The position numbers and the translations under genes were made by a program. The notes under the pieces were generated by a model. The model was not told the origin of the DNA. It searched no databases and worked only from the letters and a program-made list of their open reading frames with translations. A stretch of DNA of 64,000 nucleotides from CAVVIH01 sp963748295 (GTDB lineage: Bacteria; Acidobacteriota; Vicinamibacteria; Vicinamibacterales; 2-12-FULL-66-21): contig CAVVIH010000006.1 in assembly GCA_963748295.1 (NCBI GenBank), positions 1,674,001 through 1,738,000 of the forward strand, read 5' to 3'. This document shows positions 36,002 to 46,959 of this stretch, one piece after another (positions within the stretch are counted from its first letter, which is position 1; each line of letters begins with the position of its first letter).

Positions 36002-37172
36002 ATGAGTAAGCGACGTTCGGCGTCAGTCAAGGCCGCGCCACCTCCACGTCGTAGCAGAGGATGGATGTGGGTCGCCGCCGCAGTGATCATCACCGTCGTC
36101 GCGATCGGTGCTTTCACCACGACGCGCCCCGGGCCATCCGCTCCCGACACGCCGTCCTCGAATCGATTTCTTCCGACCGTGGCAAACAGGCATCAGCCGC
36201 CCGGGCCCGCGCCCGCTGGCATGGTGTGGATTCCCGGCGGGGAATTCTCGATGGGGGCGGAGGACCCGCCGGAGATGCATCACGCCGTCGGGATGCAGGG
36301 CACGACAGATTCCCGACCAGTGCACCGCGTGTTCGTCGACGGCTTCTGGATGGATGCGACCGAAGTGACCAACGAACAATTCGCTCGCTTCGTGAACGCG
36401 AGCGGTTACGTCACAGTGGCCGAGCGGACGCCGCGCGCCGAAGATTTTCCCGGCGCACCGCCCGAAAGCCTGGTGCCCGGTTCCGTGGTGTTTACCCCGC
36501 CCGGCCACGCCGTTCCGCTCACGGATCCATATCGGTGGTGGTCGGATGTCAGCGGCGCGAGCTGGCGGCATCCGCTGGGACCGGCCAGCTCGATTGCGGG
36601 GAAGGAGCGTTTTCCGGTGGTGCATGTCGCGTACCAGGACGCGGTGGCCTACGCGCAATGGGCCGGAAAGCGCCTGCCGACAGAAGCGGAATGGGAGTTT
36701 GCGGCGCGCGGGGGTCTGACAGGAAAGATCTTTCCGTGGGGGGACGAATTCGCGGAAGGCCGGGCGAACGCAGGCCAACACCCATCAAGGCCACTTTCCC
36801 GATCATGATTCCGCCGCCGACCGCTTCACGGGGATTGCGCCGGTCGCGCAGTTTCCGCCGAACGCATACGGCCTCTATGACGTGGCCGGCAACGTCTGGG
36901 AGTGGGTGAGCGACTGGTATCGACCGGACTACTACGCCGAGCTCGCTGCGACTGCGACCGTCGCTCGAAGCCCGAACGGTCCCGCCACCTCCTTCGATCC
37001 GAGCGAACCTGGCGTGAAGAAACGCGTCCATCGCGGCGGATCGTTTCTCTGCACCGATCAGTACTGCTCGCGCTACACGGTGGGCACCCGCGGCAAGGGG
37101 GATGTCGGTACCGGCACGAACCATCTCGGATTCCGCTGTGTGAAAGCGCGAACGACCGGAGACAAAGGATGA
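36002..37172 (+). CDS. formylglycine-generating enzyme (SUMF1/EgtB-type; frameshift near 36772)
   Basis: About 390 residues after joining. An N-terminal membrane anchor or uncleaved signal (WMWVAAAVIITVVAIGAF) is followed by the FGE-sulfatase domain: GMVWIPGGEFSMGAEDP, FWMDATEVTNEQFARFV, RLPTEAEWEFAARGG, then in another frame DVAGNVWEWVSDWY and GGSFLCTDQYCSRYTVGTR. Both active-site cysteines of true formylglycine-generating enzymes are in the last segment. It should oxidise the cysteine in CxPxR of sulfatases to formylglycine using copper and oxygen, here most likely in the sulfatase encoded 0.6 kb downstream. Its stop overlaps the HAD gene start. Confidence 0.88.
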
Positions 37173-37800
37173 TCAGGGTCTTCGCACGGCACGCGCTCGC
37201 CGCCGCCGCGCTCGTCGCTGCTCTGACGTGGACGACCGCGACGGCGCAGCCGGCCGACCCGCTGCCGTCGTGGAATGCCGGCGCGGTCAAGCAATCGCTC
37301 GAGCTGCTCGCCTACCTGCAAGCGAACGGATTCCAGACCTGGATCTGCTCGGGCGGCACCGTGGATTTCATGCGCGTGTTCGCGGCGTCGACCTACGGCA
37401 TTCCGCCGGAGCGGATCATCGGCAGCGTCATCAAGCGCGACTCGCGGATGCTCGACGGCCGGCGCGTAATTTGGGAGCTGCCGGAGCTGGACTCGATCAA
37501 CGACAAAGAGGTCAAGCCGGTCAACATCGATCGACAGATCGGTCAGCGCCCGCTCTTCGTCGGCGGCAACGTCGGCAACGCCGGCGATATCGCGATGATG
37601 GAGTACCCAAGGGACGGCCGGGACGTTCGTTCCAGCTGCTGATCAATCACGACGACGAGGCGCGCGAGTTCGCCTACGCGGAAAAGGACAACTTCTCGCT
37701 CGAGGCGGCGAAGAAGAACGGCTTCACGGTAGTCAACATCAAGAGCGATTGGCAGACGATCTTCGCGTCGGCGCCGGTCGCGGTGGCAGAGCTCAAGTGA
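37169..37800 (+). pseudogene. HAD-like periplasmic phosphatase lacking its catalytic N-terminal half
   Basis: The gene encodes a signal peptide and the usual mature start DPLPSWNAGAVKQ, then jumps directly to LELLAYLQANGFQTWICSGG, which in full-length relatives lies some 110-140 residues further on. The missing block should hold the DxDGT nucleophile motif and the cap. What remains contains the motif II region (ICSGG), YGIPPERIIGS, and after a frameshift near 37608, LLINHDDEAREFAYAEK and a final helix. As drawn, it cannot be a working HAD phosphatase. It may be a true in-frame deletion or a collapsed assembly. It sits between the FGE and sulfatase genes, a common location for this family. Confidence 0.65.
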
Positions 37801-37805
37801 GGGAC

Positions 37806-40203
37806 ATGTTGAGAACACCAGTTATTCGCATCGCTCTTGGCATCGCGCTGCTCTCGGGTGTGCCCGCGTGCAGCACGCCGCCGCCGGCGCAGTCGGCCGC
37901 ACCGGCCGCCGCCCCGGGCGGGATCGACCGCACGGTGCTGCCGATCGCCGAACCGAGCCCGCAGCGCTACACCGAGCTCGATGCGCGGAACGCTAAGCCG
38001 CCGGCACGGTTCGAGGTCAAGGCGCCCGCGCAGCGCACCCAACGTCGTGATCGTGCTGATCGACGACGTCGGTTTCGGCGGACCGAGCACGTTCGGCGGA
38101 CCGATTCGCACGCCGACGATGGATCTGCTCGCGCAGGGCGGGCTGCGCTTCAACAACTTCCACACCACGGCACTGTGCTCGCCGACGCGCAACGCGCTCA
38201 AGACCGGGCGGAACCACCACACCGTCAACACCGGCTCGATCATGGAGACGGCGACGGCTTTCCCCGGGAACACCGGGCCGGAATCCAAACAGCGTTGCGC
38301 CGCTGGCGGAGATGCTGCGCCTCAACGGCTACAGCACCGGCGCGTTCGGCAAGTGGCACGAGACGGCCGCCTGGGAGACCAGCGTGTCGGGACCATTCGA
38401 TCGCTGGCCCACTCACCAGGGGTTCGACAAGTTCTATGGCTTCATCGGCGGCGAGACCGACCAGTGGTATCCGCTCATCTACGACGGCTTGATCAAGGTC
38501 GAGCCGCCGAAGATGGAGAACTACCACTTCACCGTGGACATGACCAACCAGGCCATCAACTGGGTCAAGGCGCAGCAGTCGATGACGCCCGACAAGCCGT
38601 TCTTCGTCTACTACGCGACCGGCGCGACGCACGCGCCGCACCACGTGCCGAAGGAGTGGGCCGACAAGTACAAGGGCCAGTTCGACAAGGGTTGGGACCA
38701 GGTGCGGGCCGAAACGCTGGAGCGGCAGAAGAAGCTGGGTGTGGTTCCTGCCGACACGCGGCTCGCCGATCGGCCGAAGGACCTGGCCGCGTGGGACTCG
38801 CTGCCAGCGGATCAACGACGCCTGTTCGTGCGCCAGGCCGAAGTGTTCGCCGGATTCCTCGAGCACACCGACAACCAGGTCGGCCGCTTCCGTCAGGCGC
38901 TCGCCGACATCGGCGAGCTGGACAACACGCTGTTCATTTATATCGCCGGCGACAACGGCACGAGCGCAGAGGGCGGTTTCGTCGGGATGTATAACGAGAT
39001 GACCTATTTCAACGGCGTAGCCGAGAAGGTCGAGGATCTGATTCCGCTCATCGACAAGTGGGGCGGGCCGGAAACGTTCCCGCACATGTCGGCCGGATGG
39101 GCCGTCGCCTTCGACACGCCCTTCTCGTGGACCAAGCAGGTGGCGTCCGATTTCGGCGGCACCCGCAACGGCATGGTCATCCACTGGCCGCAGGGCATCA
39201 AGGACAAGGGCGGCGTGCGCAGCCAGTTCTCGCACGTCATCGACATCGCGCCCACAATCCTGGAAGCCGCCGGTCTGCCAGAACCCAAGAGCGTCAATGG
39301 CACGGTGCAGACGCCAATTGAAGGTACCAGCATGGTTTACACCTTCAACGATGCGAAGGCACCGGAGCGACACACGACGCAGTACTTCGAGATGTTCGGC
39401 AACCGCGCAATCTACAGCGACGGCTGGTTTGCGCGGACCATCCACCGCGCGCCCTGGCAGACGAGCGGGATACAGCCCTTGACGTCCGACGTGTGGGAAC
39501 TCTACGACGTCAGGAACGACTTCAGCCTGACGAAAGACCTCGCGGCCGATCAGGGCGCGCGAAGCTGAAGGACATGCAGGCGCTGTTCATGAAGGAGGCG
39601 GAGAAATACCACGTGCTGCCGATCGACGATCGGACCATCGAGCGTACCAACCCGTCGCTCGCGGGCCGGCCCGACGTCCTTGGTGATCGGACCTCCCTCA
39701 CGCTCTACGAGGGCATGCAGGGGATGCTTGAGAACACCTTCATGAACATCAAGAACCGCTCCAGCAAGATCACCGCGGAGCTGGTGATCCCGGCGAGCCG
39801 CGCCAACGGCGCGATCCTGTCGCAGGGTGGGCGCTTTGGCGGCTGGTCGCTGTACATGAAGGATGGCAAACCCTCATACGTCTACAACTTCCTCGGTCTC
39901 TCGCGTTACACCATTGCTGCGTCGCAAGCCCTCCCGCCAGGTCCCGCCACGGTCACCCTGGACTTCGCTTACGACGGCGGCGGCGCCGGCAAGGGCGGCA
40001 AGGCAACGCTCCTCGTCAATGGCAAACCCGTCGCCGAGGGACGCGTCGAGAAGACGCAGCCGAATATCTTCTCCGCTGACGAGACGGCGGATGTCGGCAT
40101 CGACAACCAGACACCGGTGGCCGTGGGAATCGGCGTCGGCGCGGAGACGCGATTCACCGGCCGGATCAACAAGATCACTCTCGAAGTGGGTCAGGTGAAG
40201 TAA
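37806..40203 (+). CDS. arylsulfatase (formylglycine type), exported lipoprotein-like (three frameshifts)
   Basis: About 798 residues after joining. The N-terminus has a signal peptide ending GVPACST, a possible lipobox. The catalytic domain starts PNVVIVLIDDVGFGGPSTFG (metal-binding DD), then TTALCSPTRNALKTGR with the C-S-P-T-R formylglycine motif, HATG-like YYATGATHAPHHVP, and IAGDNGTSAEGG with the second metal site. The frame changes near 38033, 38290 and 39558. A C-terminal beta-sandwich of about 190 residues follows (ITAELVIPASRANGAIL to the end). The upstream FGE should activate it. Substrate unknown. The stop overlaps the next start (TAATG). Confidence 0.85.
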
Positions 40204-41745
40204 TGGCACGGCTCTGCCGCGGCGTTTTCGCACTACTGGTGGTGGGGGCCCTCGCGGCCTGTACTGGTCAGCAACCGGCGCCGCCGCCGGCCACCAGCGC
40301 TCCGGCAACATCGCCGGCGGCACAATCGACGGCCGACGCGCCAATCCCTGACACGGCGTCGCCGTACGATGCCCTCCCCGAAACCGCACGGCTCCTGATG
40401 GACAAGCCGTTCACCGGCGACCTCGACGAGATGATCGCGCGCCGCATGATCCGCGTGGCTGTGACCTTCAACCGCACGCACTACTTCATCGATCAGGGGC
40501 AGGAGCGCGGGCTGACGTACGAGGCCTTGAAGGCGTTCGAGAGCGATCTGAACACGGACTTGAAGACGGGCAACCTCAAGGTGCACGTGGTGATCGTGCC
40601 GATGTCGCGCGATCAGCTGCATCCCGCCCTCGCGAGCGGCAAGGTCGACATGGTGGCGGCGATGGTGACCGTCAGGCCGGAGCTGGAGAAACTCGCCGCC
40701 TTCTCGGAGCCGACGCGCAGCAACGTCAGCCAGGTGGTAGTCACCGGCCCAGGCGCGCCGCCGATCGCCACGGCCGACGATCTCGCGGGTCAGGAAGTGT
40801 TCATCCGAAAGGCGAGCGCCTATTACGAGACCCTCGCGCGCATGAACGAGCAACTGAAAGCACGGGGCAAGCCGGCGGTGGTGATCATCGAGGCCCCCGA
40901 CGTGCTCGAAGACGACGACGTGCTCGAGATGGTCAACGCGGGCCTCGCCCCGATTACCGTGGTGGACGACTATCTGGCCGAGTTCTGGAGTCAGGTGTTA
41001 ACTAACATCACCGTGCACAAGAACATCGCCGTGCGCTCCGGCGGCAATCTCGCTGTCGCGTTTCGGAAGGAGAATCCCAAGCTCCGGGAGGCTGTCAACC
41101 AGTGGATTCGAAAGCATGGAAAGGGCGACGCCTTCCGCAACGTGATCGAGCGCCGGTATCTCCAGAGCGTCAAGTTCGTGAAAAACGCGGCGGCCGACGC
41201 CGAGCGCCAGAAACTACAGAAGGTGAGAGACCTGTTCCGGAAATATGGCTCCCAGTACAACCTCGACTACCTGCTGATGGCGGCGCAAGGTTACCAGGAG
41301 TCGACGCTGGATCAGAACGTCAAGAGTCCGGTTGGCGCGATCGGCGTGATGCAGGTCATGCCGCCAACCGGGAAGCAACTGAACGTCGGCGACATCACCC
41401 AGCTCGAGCCCAACATCCACGCCGGCGTCAAGTACATGCGGTTCATGATGGATCAGGTACTTCAAGGATGAGCCCATGGACAATCTGAACAAGGGCCTGA
41501 TGACGTTTGCCTCCTACAACGCCGGGCCGGGACGCGTCCGACAGCTGCGACGCGAGACGGAGAAGAGGGGTCTCAATCCCAACGTGTGGTTCGGCAACGT
41601 CGAGCGCATCGCGTCCGAGCGGATCGGCCGGGAAACCGTGACGTACGTCAGCAACATCTACAAGTACTACGTCACCTACCGTTTGATCACCGATCAGCAG
41701 GACCGCCGCGCAGCGGCGAAGGCGGCGGTCGGGAAGCGCAAGTGA
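40203..41745 (+). CDS. MltF-like lytic transglycosylase lipoprotein (frameshift near 41457)
   Basis: About 513 residues after joining. A lipoprotein signal ends in ALAAC, so it should be lipid-anchored after cysteine. A solute-binding-protein-like domain follows (MIRVAVTFNRTHYFIDQG, then VDMVAAMVTVRPELEKLAAF). The C-terminal SLT domain has AAQGYQESTLDQ with the catalytic glutamate, GAIGVMQVMPPTG, and, in the second frame, MTFASYNAGPGRV and YVSNIYKYY. This order matches MltF, which cleaves peptidoglycan glycan strands. Translation is coupled to the sulfatase gene, an unexpected partner. Confidence 0.87.
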
Positions 41746-41766
41746 AGGCGGTTGACCGCAGAGCCG

Positions 41767-43609
41767 TCAGAAGGCGCCGCCAGAATCAGTGAGCCCGGCT
41801 CGAGGTGCGCTCGCAGCGTCTTGCCCCGACACCGTGCGGTGGGCGATGGCCGCGAGCAGATCTTCCAGGGCCTCCAGAGCGAGCGGCTTGGTGAAGTGAC
41901 TGTCGAATCCAGCTTCTCGTGCTTTGCGACGATCGTCGTCCTGCCCCCACCCCGTGATGGCGGCGACATGGACGTTCGTGAATTCCGGCCGTTCTCGCAA
42001 CGCTCGCACGACCGCATACCCGTTCATCACCGGCAGGCCAATATCCAGGAGAATCAGGTCGGGTGCGAACTCGAGCGCGGCTGGGATCGCGCTGGCACCG
42101 TCGTGGGCGACTCTGGTCACGTGGCCCAGTTGCGAAACCGCCAGCTCCAGCATTGCCGCCGCATCGCGATTGTCTTCGACAATCAGCACGCGGAGGTTGC
42201 GGCTCGCCGCTGCTGCCGATGCGTCGCGCTCCGCGGCGACCGCCGTCGCCGCCTGCCCCGGTGCAATTGGCAGATGGATTTCGACTTCGGTCCCCTGGTC
42301 GAGTCCTTGGCTGTTGATCGCTATCCGTCCGCCGTGCATCTCGATGAACCGGCGCGCCAACGACAAGCCGATGCCCAGTCCGCCGGCAGACCGCTCCAGG
42401 ATGGGCGCCGCCTGTCGAAACATGTCGAACACACGCGGCAGAACGTCTGGCGCGATTCCGATCCCCGTATCGCGGATGCGCACCACAGCCTCAGTCGACT
42501 GCTCGTCCGCGGTGAACCAGATCTGCCCGCCGCGCGGCGTGAACTTCACCGCGTTGTTGAGAACATTCGCAAAGATCTGCACGAGCCGCGCGGCATCGCC
42601 GTCGATCCGAATCGTCGTCGAGGGCATGCGCACGTCCAGCTGTTGGTCGGCGGCCGTCACGAGAGGCATGATGGATTCGACGGCCGTTGCCATCAGCCGC
42701 TCGAGTTCGTGCGGCTCACGACGCAAACGGATCTTGTTGGCCGTAATCCGGGAAACATCCAGCAAGTCATCGACCAGCCGCACGAGCTGCTCGACCTGAC
42801 GTTCGATCACTTCACGGGCGTGTAACGCGCGCGCGGCGGGAGTGCCGGCCTTGAGACTCTCGAGCGCGAACCGAATCGGTGCGAGCGGGTTTCGGAGTTC
42901 ATGCGCAAGCATCGCGAGGAATTCGTCCTTGCGCTGATCGGCCTCCACGAGCTTCGCGGTTCGGTCGCTCACACGCATTTCCAGATCTCGATTCAGGGCG
43001 TCGGCCTGTTGCTTCGCCGTCTGCAGACTCTCTATGAGATCGTCGTTGTCGAATCGCAACCTGAACGAGGATTCGATCACCCGATGGAATCGCCAGGTCG
43101 TCGCCACCGTCGCGGCCGTGAACAGTGCCCCCAGAAAACCCATCATCAGGTGGGCTTCGTCTCCTATTGCGGCCAGACGCAAGGCAGTGACCAGACCAGT
43201 CGGGAGGAGAAACGTGAGGAATGCCTCTGGTCTGGCTGCCAGAAGCGAAGCACCACCGAGCATGACGCCGCCGACGACGAAGACGAGGAACGTCTCGTTC
43301 ATCGGTCGAGCTGGCGAGGAAAGCACAACCGCCGCCGCCGCCCAGCCCGCAGCGGCCAACGCGACGCCAACGGTGAAGGCCACATTCCAGTAGTCGCTCT
43401 CAGTGACGCCCGGCAACACGCGCCAATATCGGCGAGCGAGCAGGAGTCTCGCCGCAGCCACGAGCAGCATATAGAGCAGCCACATCGACAGGGCGACACG
43501 CGGAGATGTCGCCCGATTGCGCGTAGGCGAGCAGCGTCGCGATAAGAATGGTGACGATTGTCCCGGTGCCCGCGTTTTCGTAGAGCAGGCGGGTTTCTGC
43601 CGCCCGCAC
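41767..43609 (-). CDS. membrane hybrid sensor histidine kinase with C-terminal receiver (frameshift near 43508)
   Basis: About 614 residues. The N-terminus, from GTG 43609, has several membrane spans (GTIVTILIATLLAYAQ, then in another frame WLLYMLLVAAARLLLARRYW and four more), with no obvious periplasmic sensor domain. A coiled linker, then the H-box FLAMLAHELRNPLAP, N-box FANVLNNAVKF and G-box RDTGIGIAPDVL follow. The C-terminal receiver has LIVEDNRDAAA and phospho-acceptor D in LILLDIGLPVMNG. No output domain, so phosphate must pass to another protein. It follows the SulP and porin genes on the same strand, which suggests but does not prove a sensing role for anion supply. Confidence 0.85.
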
Positions 43610-43764
43610 TTGACGTTCACGTTGGTCGCCGTCGATGGGTCGAGCGAATACTGGCGGAATGAGCAGCCTCCCGGAAGTATTGCAGCGGGATGAAACCGAG
43701 ATCTTACCGCTGATGAGGCCGGGCTGCTGAAATCGAAGCGTCCTGCTGAGCCACCGCCGCCGAT

Positions 43765-45454
43765 TCACTCTGCCTTCGCGACTGGATGGGCGGCGAGGTA
43801 GCCGCTGACAGCTTCCTCGATGGTGGCAAAGAAACTCTGCTCGCCGAAGTGCGTCAGCAGTCCGAAGCGCTGCAGCTTGTCCTTGACCGGATGCTTCATC
43901 TCGGCGAAACGCATCTCGATGCCCGCGGCGTGCAGGGTGTCGTCGAGCTCGCGGATCGCGTCGGCGGCGGTGACGTCGATGCTGGTGACAGGCTCGGCGG
44001 CGACGACCAGCCAGCGGACGGGGGTGGGCGAGCTCGCGACCGCGTCGAGAACGCGGTCGTGGAAGAACTCGGCGTTGGCGAAGAAGAGCGGGGCATCCCA
44101 GCGGAACAGGACGAGACCCGGGATCAGATCGGCGTTCGGATAGCGAGTGATGTCGTGGTAGCCCTTGACGTGGTCGACGCGGCCGAGCACGGCCGAATGC
44201 GGGCGCCAGCCGTCCCAGAGGAACTCGATGACGGCAATCACGATCGCGAGCACGATGCCGGGAATCGCCCCGAAGATGGCCACACCCGCGAAACAGGTCA
44301 TCGAAAGCCAGAACTCCCAGGGCTGGATGCGATAGATGCGGCGCAGATCGGACACTTCGATCAGCCCGATCGCCGACGCGATGACGATCGCCGCCAGCGC
44401 GGTGTTTGGCAGATCCTGGAGCAGCGCCGGCGCGAACAGCAGCAACAGCGCAATCGCGAGCGCGCCGACGACGCCCGTCAATTGGGTCTTCGCGCCAGCC
44501 GCCTCCGCTACCGGTGTGCGCGAAGAGCTGCTGCTGATCGGGAAGCCCTGAAACAACCCGGCCGCGACGTTCGCGAGGCCAAGGCCGACCATCTCCTGAT
44601 TCGGGTCGACCGGTGTTCGCAGACGCGCGGCGTAGGTTCGGGAGAGCACACTGGTGTCGGCGAAGGATACGAGCGCAACCGCGAGGCCACCGCTCAGGAT
44701 GGGGACCAGGCTGTCGAGCGGCGCCAGAGGAATGCGTGGCGCCGGCAGACCCTGCGGCAACGGACCGAGGACAGAGAGGCCAGGAGCCCGATGCGAGATC
44801 GAACACCGCAACCACGATGGTGGCGGCGGCGACCGCGATCAGCATGCCCGGAAGGCGCGGCCACCGCTTCAGCACGAGAATCAACGCGAGACAGCTGCCG
44901 CCGATCGCCAGGACGGTGACGTTGGTGCTTCCCTCCCACACCTTGTCGACGATGCCCAGGGCCTGTCGCACCGGGCCGTCCGCCCTCACGGAGAAGCCGA
45001 AGAGCTTCGGGATCTGGCTCAGGATGATGGTTACCGCGATACCGTTCATGTAGCCGTAACGGATCGGTTTCGACAGGAGTTCGGTGATGAAGCCGAGACG
45101 CGCCAGGCCGGCCGCCACGCACACCACGCCGGACACGATCGCCATCATTCCGCCCACCACGACGGCGCGCTGCGGGTCGCCGCCCGAAAGCGGCAGCACG
45201 ACTGCCAGGATCACAGCCGCGAGCGCGGAGTCCGGTCCGAGGACCAGAATGCGGCTCGGACCGAACAGCGCGTACGCCAGCAGCGGCACGATGGTCGCGT
45301 AGAGTCCGTTGATCCCCGGCAGCCCGGATGCCTCCGCATACGCAATGCCGACCGGCACGAGCATCGTCGTCATGACGAGGCCGGCGACGATGTCGTGTCG
45401 AAACCAGGACGACTCGTAGTTGCGAAGAGTGAGGAACCCGGGAACCCAACGCAT
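43765..45454 (-). CDS. SulP-family anion permease with STAS domain (frameshift near 44800)
   Basis: About 563 residues. The start MRWVPGFLTLRNYESSW leads into DIVAGLVMTTMLVPVGIAYA, the first SulP membrane helix. The core continues with LFGPSRILVLGPDSALAAVI, ISKPIRYGYMNG-like LLSKPIRYGYMNGIA, and in the second frame PNQEMVGLGLANVAAGLFQG, then a C-terminal STAS domain (VRWLVVAAEPVTSIDVTAAD). The family moves sulfate, bicarbonate or other anions by symport or exchange. The break falls near FDLASG/APGLSVLGPLPQG. A porin gene lies just upstream on the same strand, giving a possible path across both membranes. Confidence 0.88.
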
Positions 45455-45533
45455 CCAGCCGGTACGTTCGTCTGCGTTCCCGGGCGGGCGATACGGCCAG
45501 GAGCGGGGTTGGCTGCGTTCACTGGCAGCTCCG

Positions 45534-46887
45534 TTAGAACGTCCAGAAAAACGTGACCTGGAACATGGCGTCCTGGCGTCTCCCTGGAAAATTGGTCGGG
45601 TCCGGTTCGTTCTCGTACCTCACGAGTTCGAGGTTCGGGCTCACACGGACCGCCGGGTGGAGATACCATTCACCACCGATAATCCAGGTCGCGAAAGGCG
45701 ATTGCGTGCTCAGGAGCCAGTAGTCAATCCCATCGGCGCCCGGCAGTCCCGTCTCGAGATCCCCGAGATGGCCCGTCACGTCGTCCACTCGGAAAAACAG
45801 GTTCGCCTTTTTCGGGAGGAACTCCCATACCGCGAACCCCGACCAGATGGTGATGGCCTGATCGGGGACGTCGTGCCGACCCGACTTGCGCTCCTGCCAC
45901 AGATATTGCGCCCCAACCCGTGCGACGTTCGTCCGGAAGCCCGCGATGCCCTGGGCCGTGTGACGGTTTCTGCCCTGCGGCCGCCCCCCGAAGCTGTAGA
46001 AGCCGTCGAAAGCGATCCCGGGATTACGCTCGTAGCGAGTTTCGAATCGCAGGATCTTGCCCTCGTCCGTCTCGGAGCCGTTGCCCGACTCGTTGCCGAA
46101 CTGCACGGCGTAGTTGAGACCGTCGATGGGAGTCGGGCCGTCGAAGGTGACTCCGAAATCGCGCGATGAATCCACTCGATAGAGGTCGGCCGGCGTCTTC
46201 TCGATATGTCGCAGCCCCCAGAATACGTCCAGCCAGTCGAACGTCAGGGTCGGATGGATGCCGAGCGTCAGCCGCTGGTCCCCGCTATAAGTCCATTTCA
46301 GATACGCGTCTTTCACGTAGGGGACAAGATTTCCACCGGTGAAATTCCCGTTGCTGTTCACCTCGAGCCGGAAACGCGTGGTGAGTGATTTGTTGAACGA
46401 GAAGTCGTAGGTGAAATAGATGCGCCGGAACCACAGGCCGTGCTGCCCCTCGATGACAGTCGGGTCGGCGCTGCTGATCTGATCCTGATGCCGCTCGTAG
46501 TACCAGTAGTAATCCCCGAACATGAGCCCGCTGAATTTGCCTGACGGAAATTCGGGCTTGCGGTTTTCTTCTGGCTTCGGGAACTGCTCGCCGGGGAGTC
46601 CGTGCTTGAAGTTGTACAGGTTGATGGCATCGTTGCTGTCGAAGACGACCGTTTCACCATTGGGGCCGTACCCTGCCCGCTCGGTGACAGGACCGATGTC
46701 GGCGCCGTCGCTCTTTCTGAACGCGTCATATCTCGACGCGCTTGCGAACACGTAGATTCGACCGTCCTTCGCGACTTCGGTGTAGAAGAACGTCTGTGCA
46801 TCGTGCGCCTGGCGCAAACGAGAGGCACGCCAGAACAGCGGTCGCGGCCGCCCGCCGGGCCAACGACTTCACCTTCGCCGATGTCAT
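45534..46887 (-). CDS. outer-membrane porin, phosphate-selective-porin-like (frameshift near 46812)
   Basis: About 450 residues. The signal peptide (MTSAKVKSLARRAAATAVLA to SFAPGA) is in one frame and the mature protein, from about AHDAQTFFYTEVAKDGRIYV, in another. Alternating strands with aromatic girdles follow (FRRIYFTYDFSFNKSLTTRF, YLKWTYSGDQRLTLGIHPT), ending in MFQVTFFWTF with a terminal phenylalanine as in outer-membrane barrels. It resembles porins of the OprO/P or general DUF3373-like type but I do not fix a subfamily. It leads a same-strand trio with the SulP permease and hybrid kinase. Confidence 0.78.
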
Positions 46888-46959
46888 TGATGTCCTTCCC
46901 CGCCAGCGGACAGTATTATCGATCGGCGCTGAAACATCTCGGATTTCAAGCCAGGAAGG

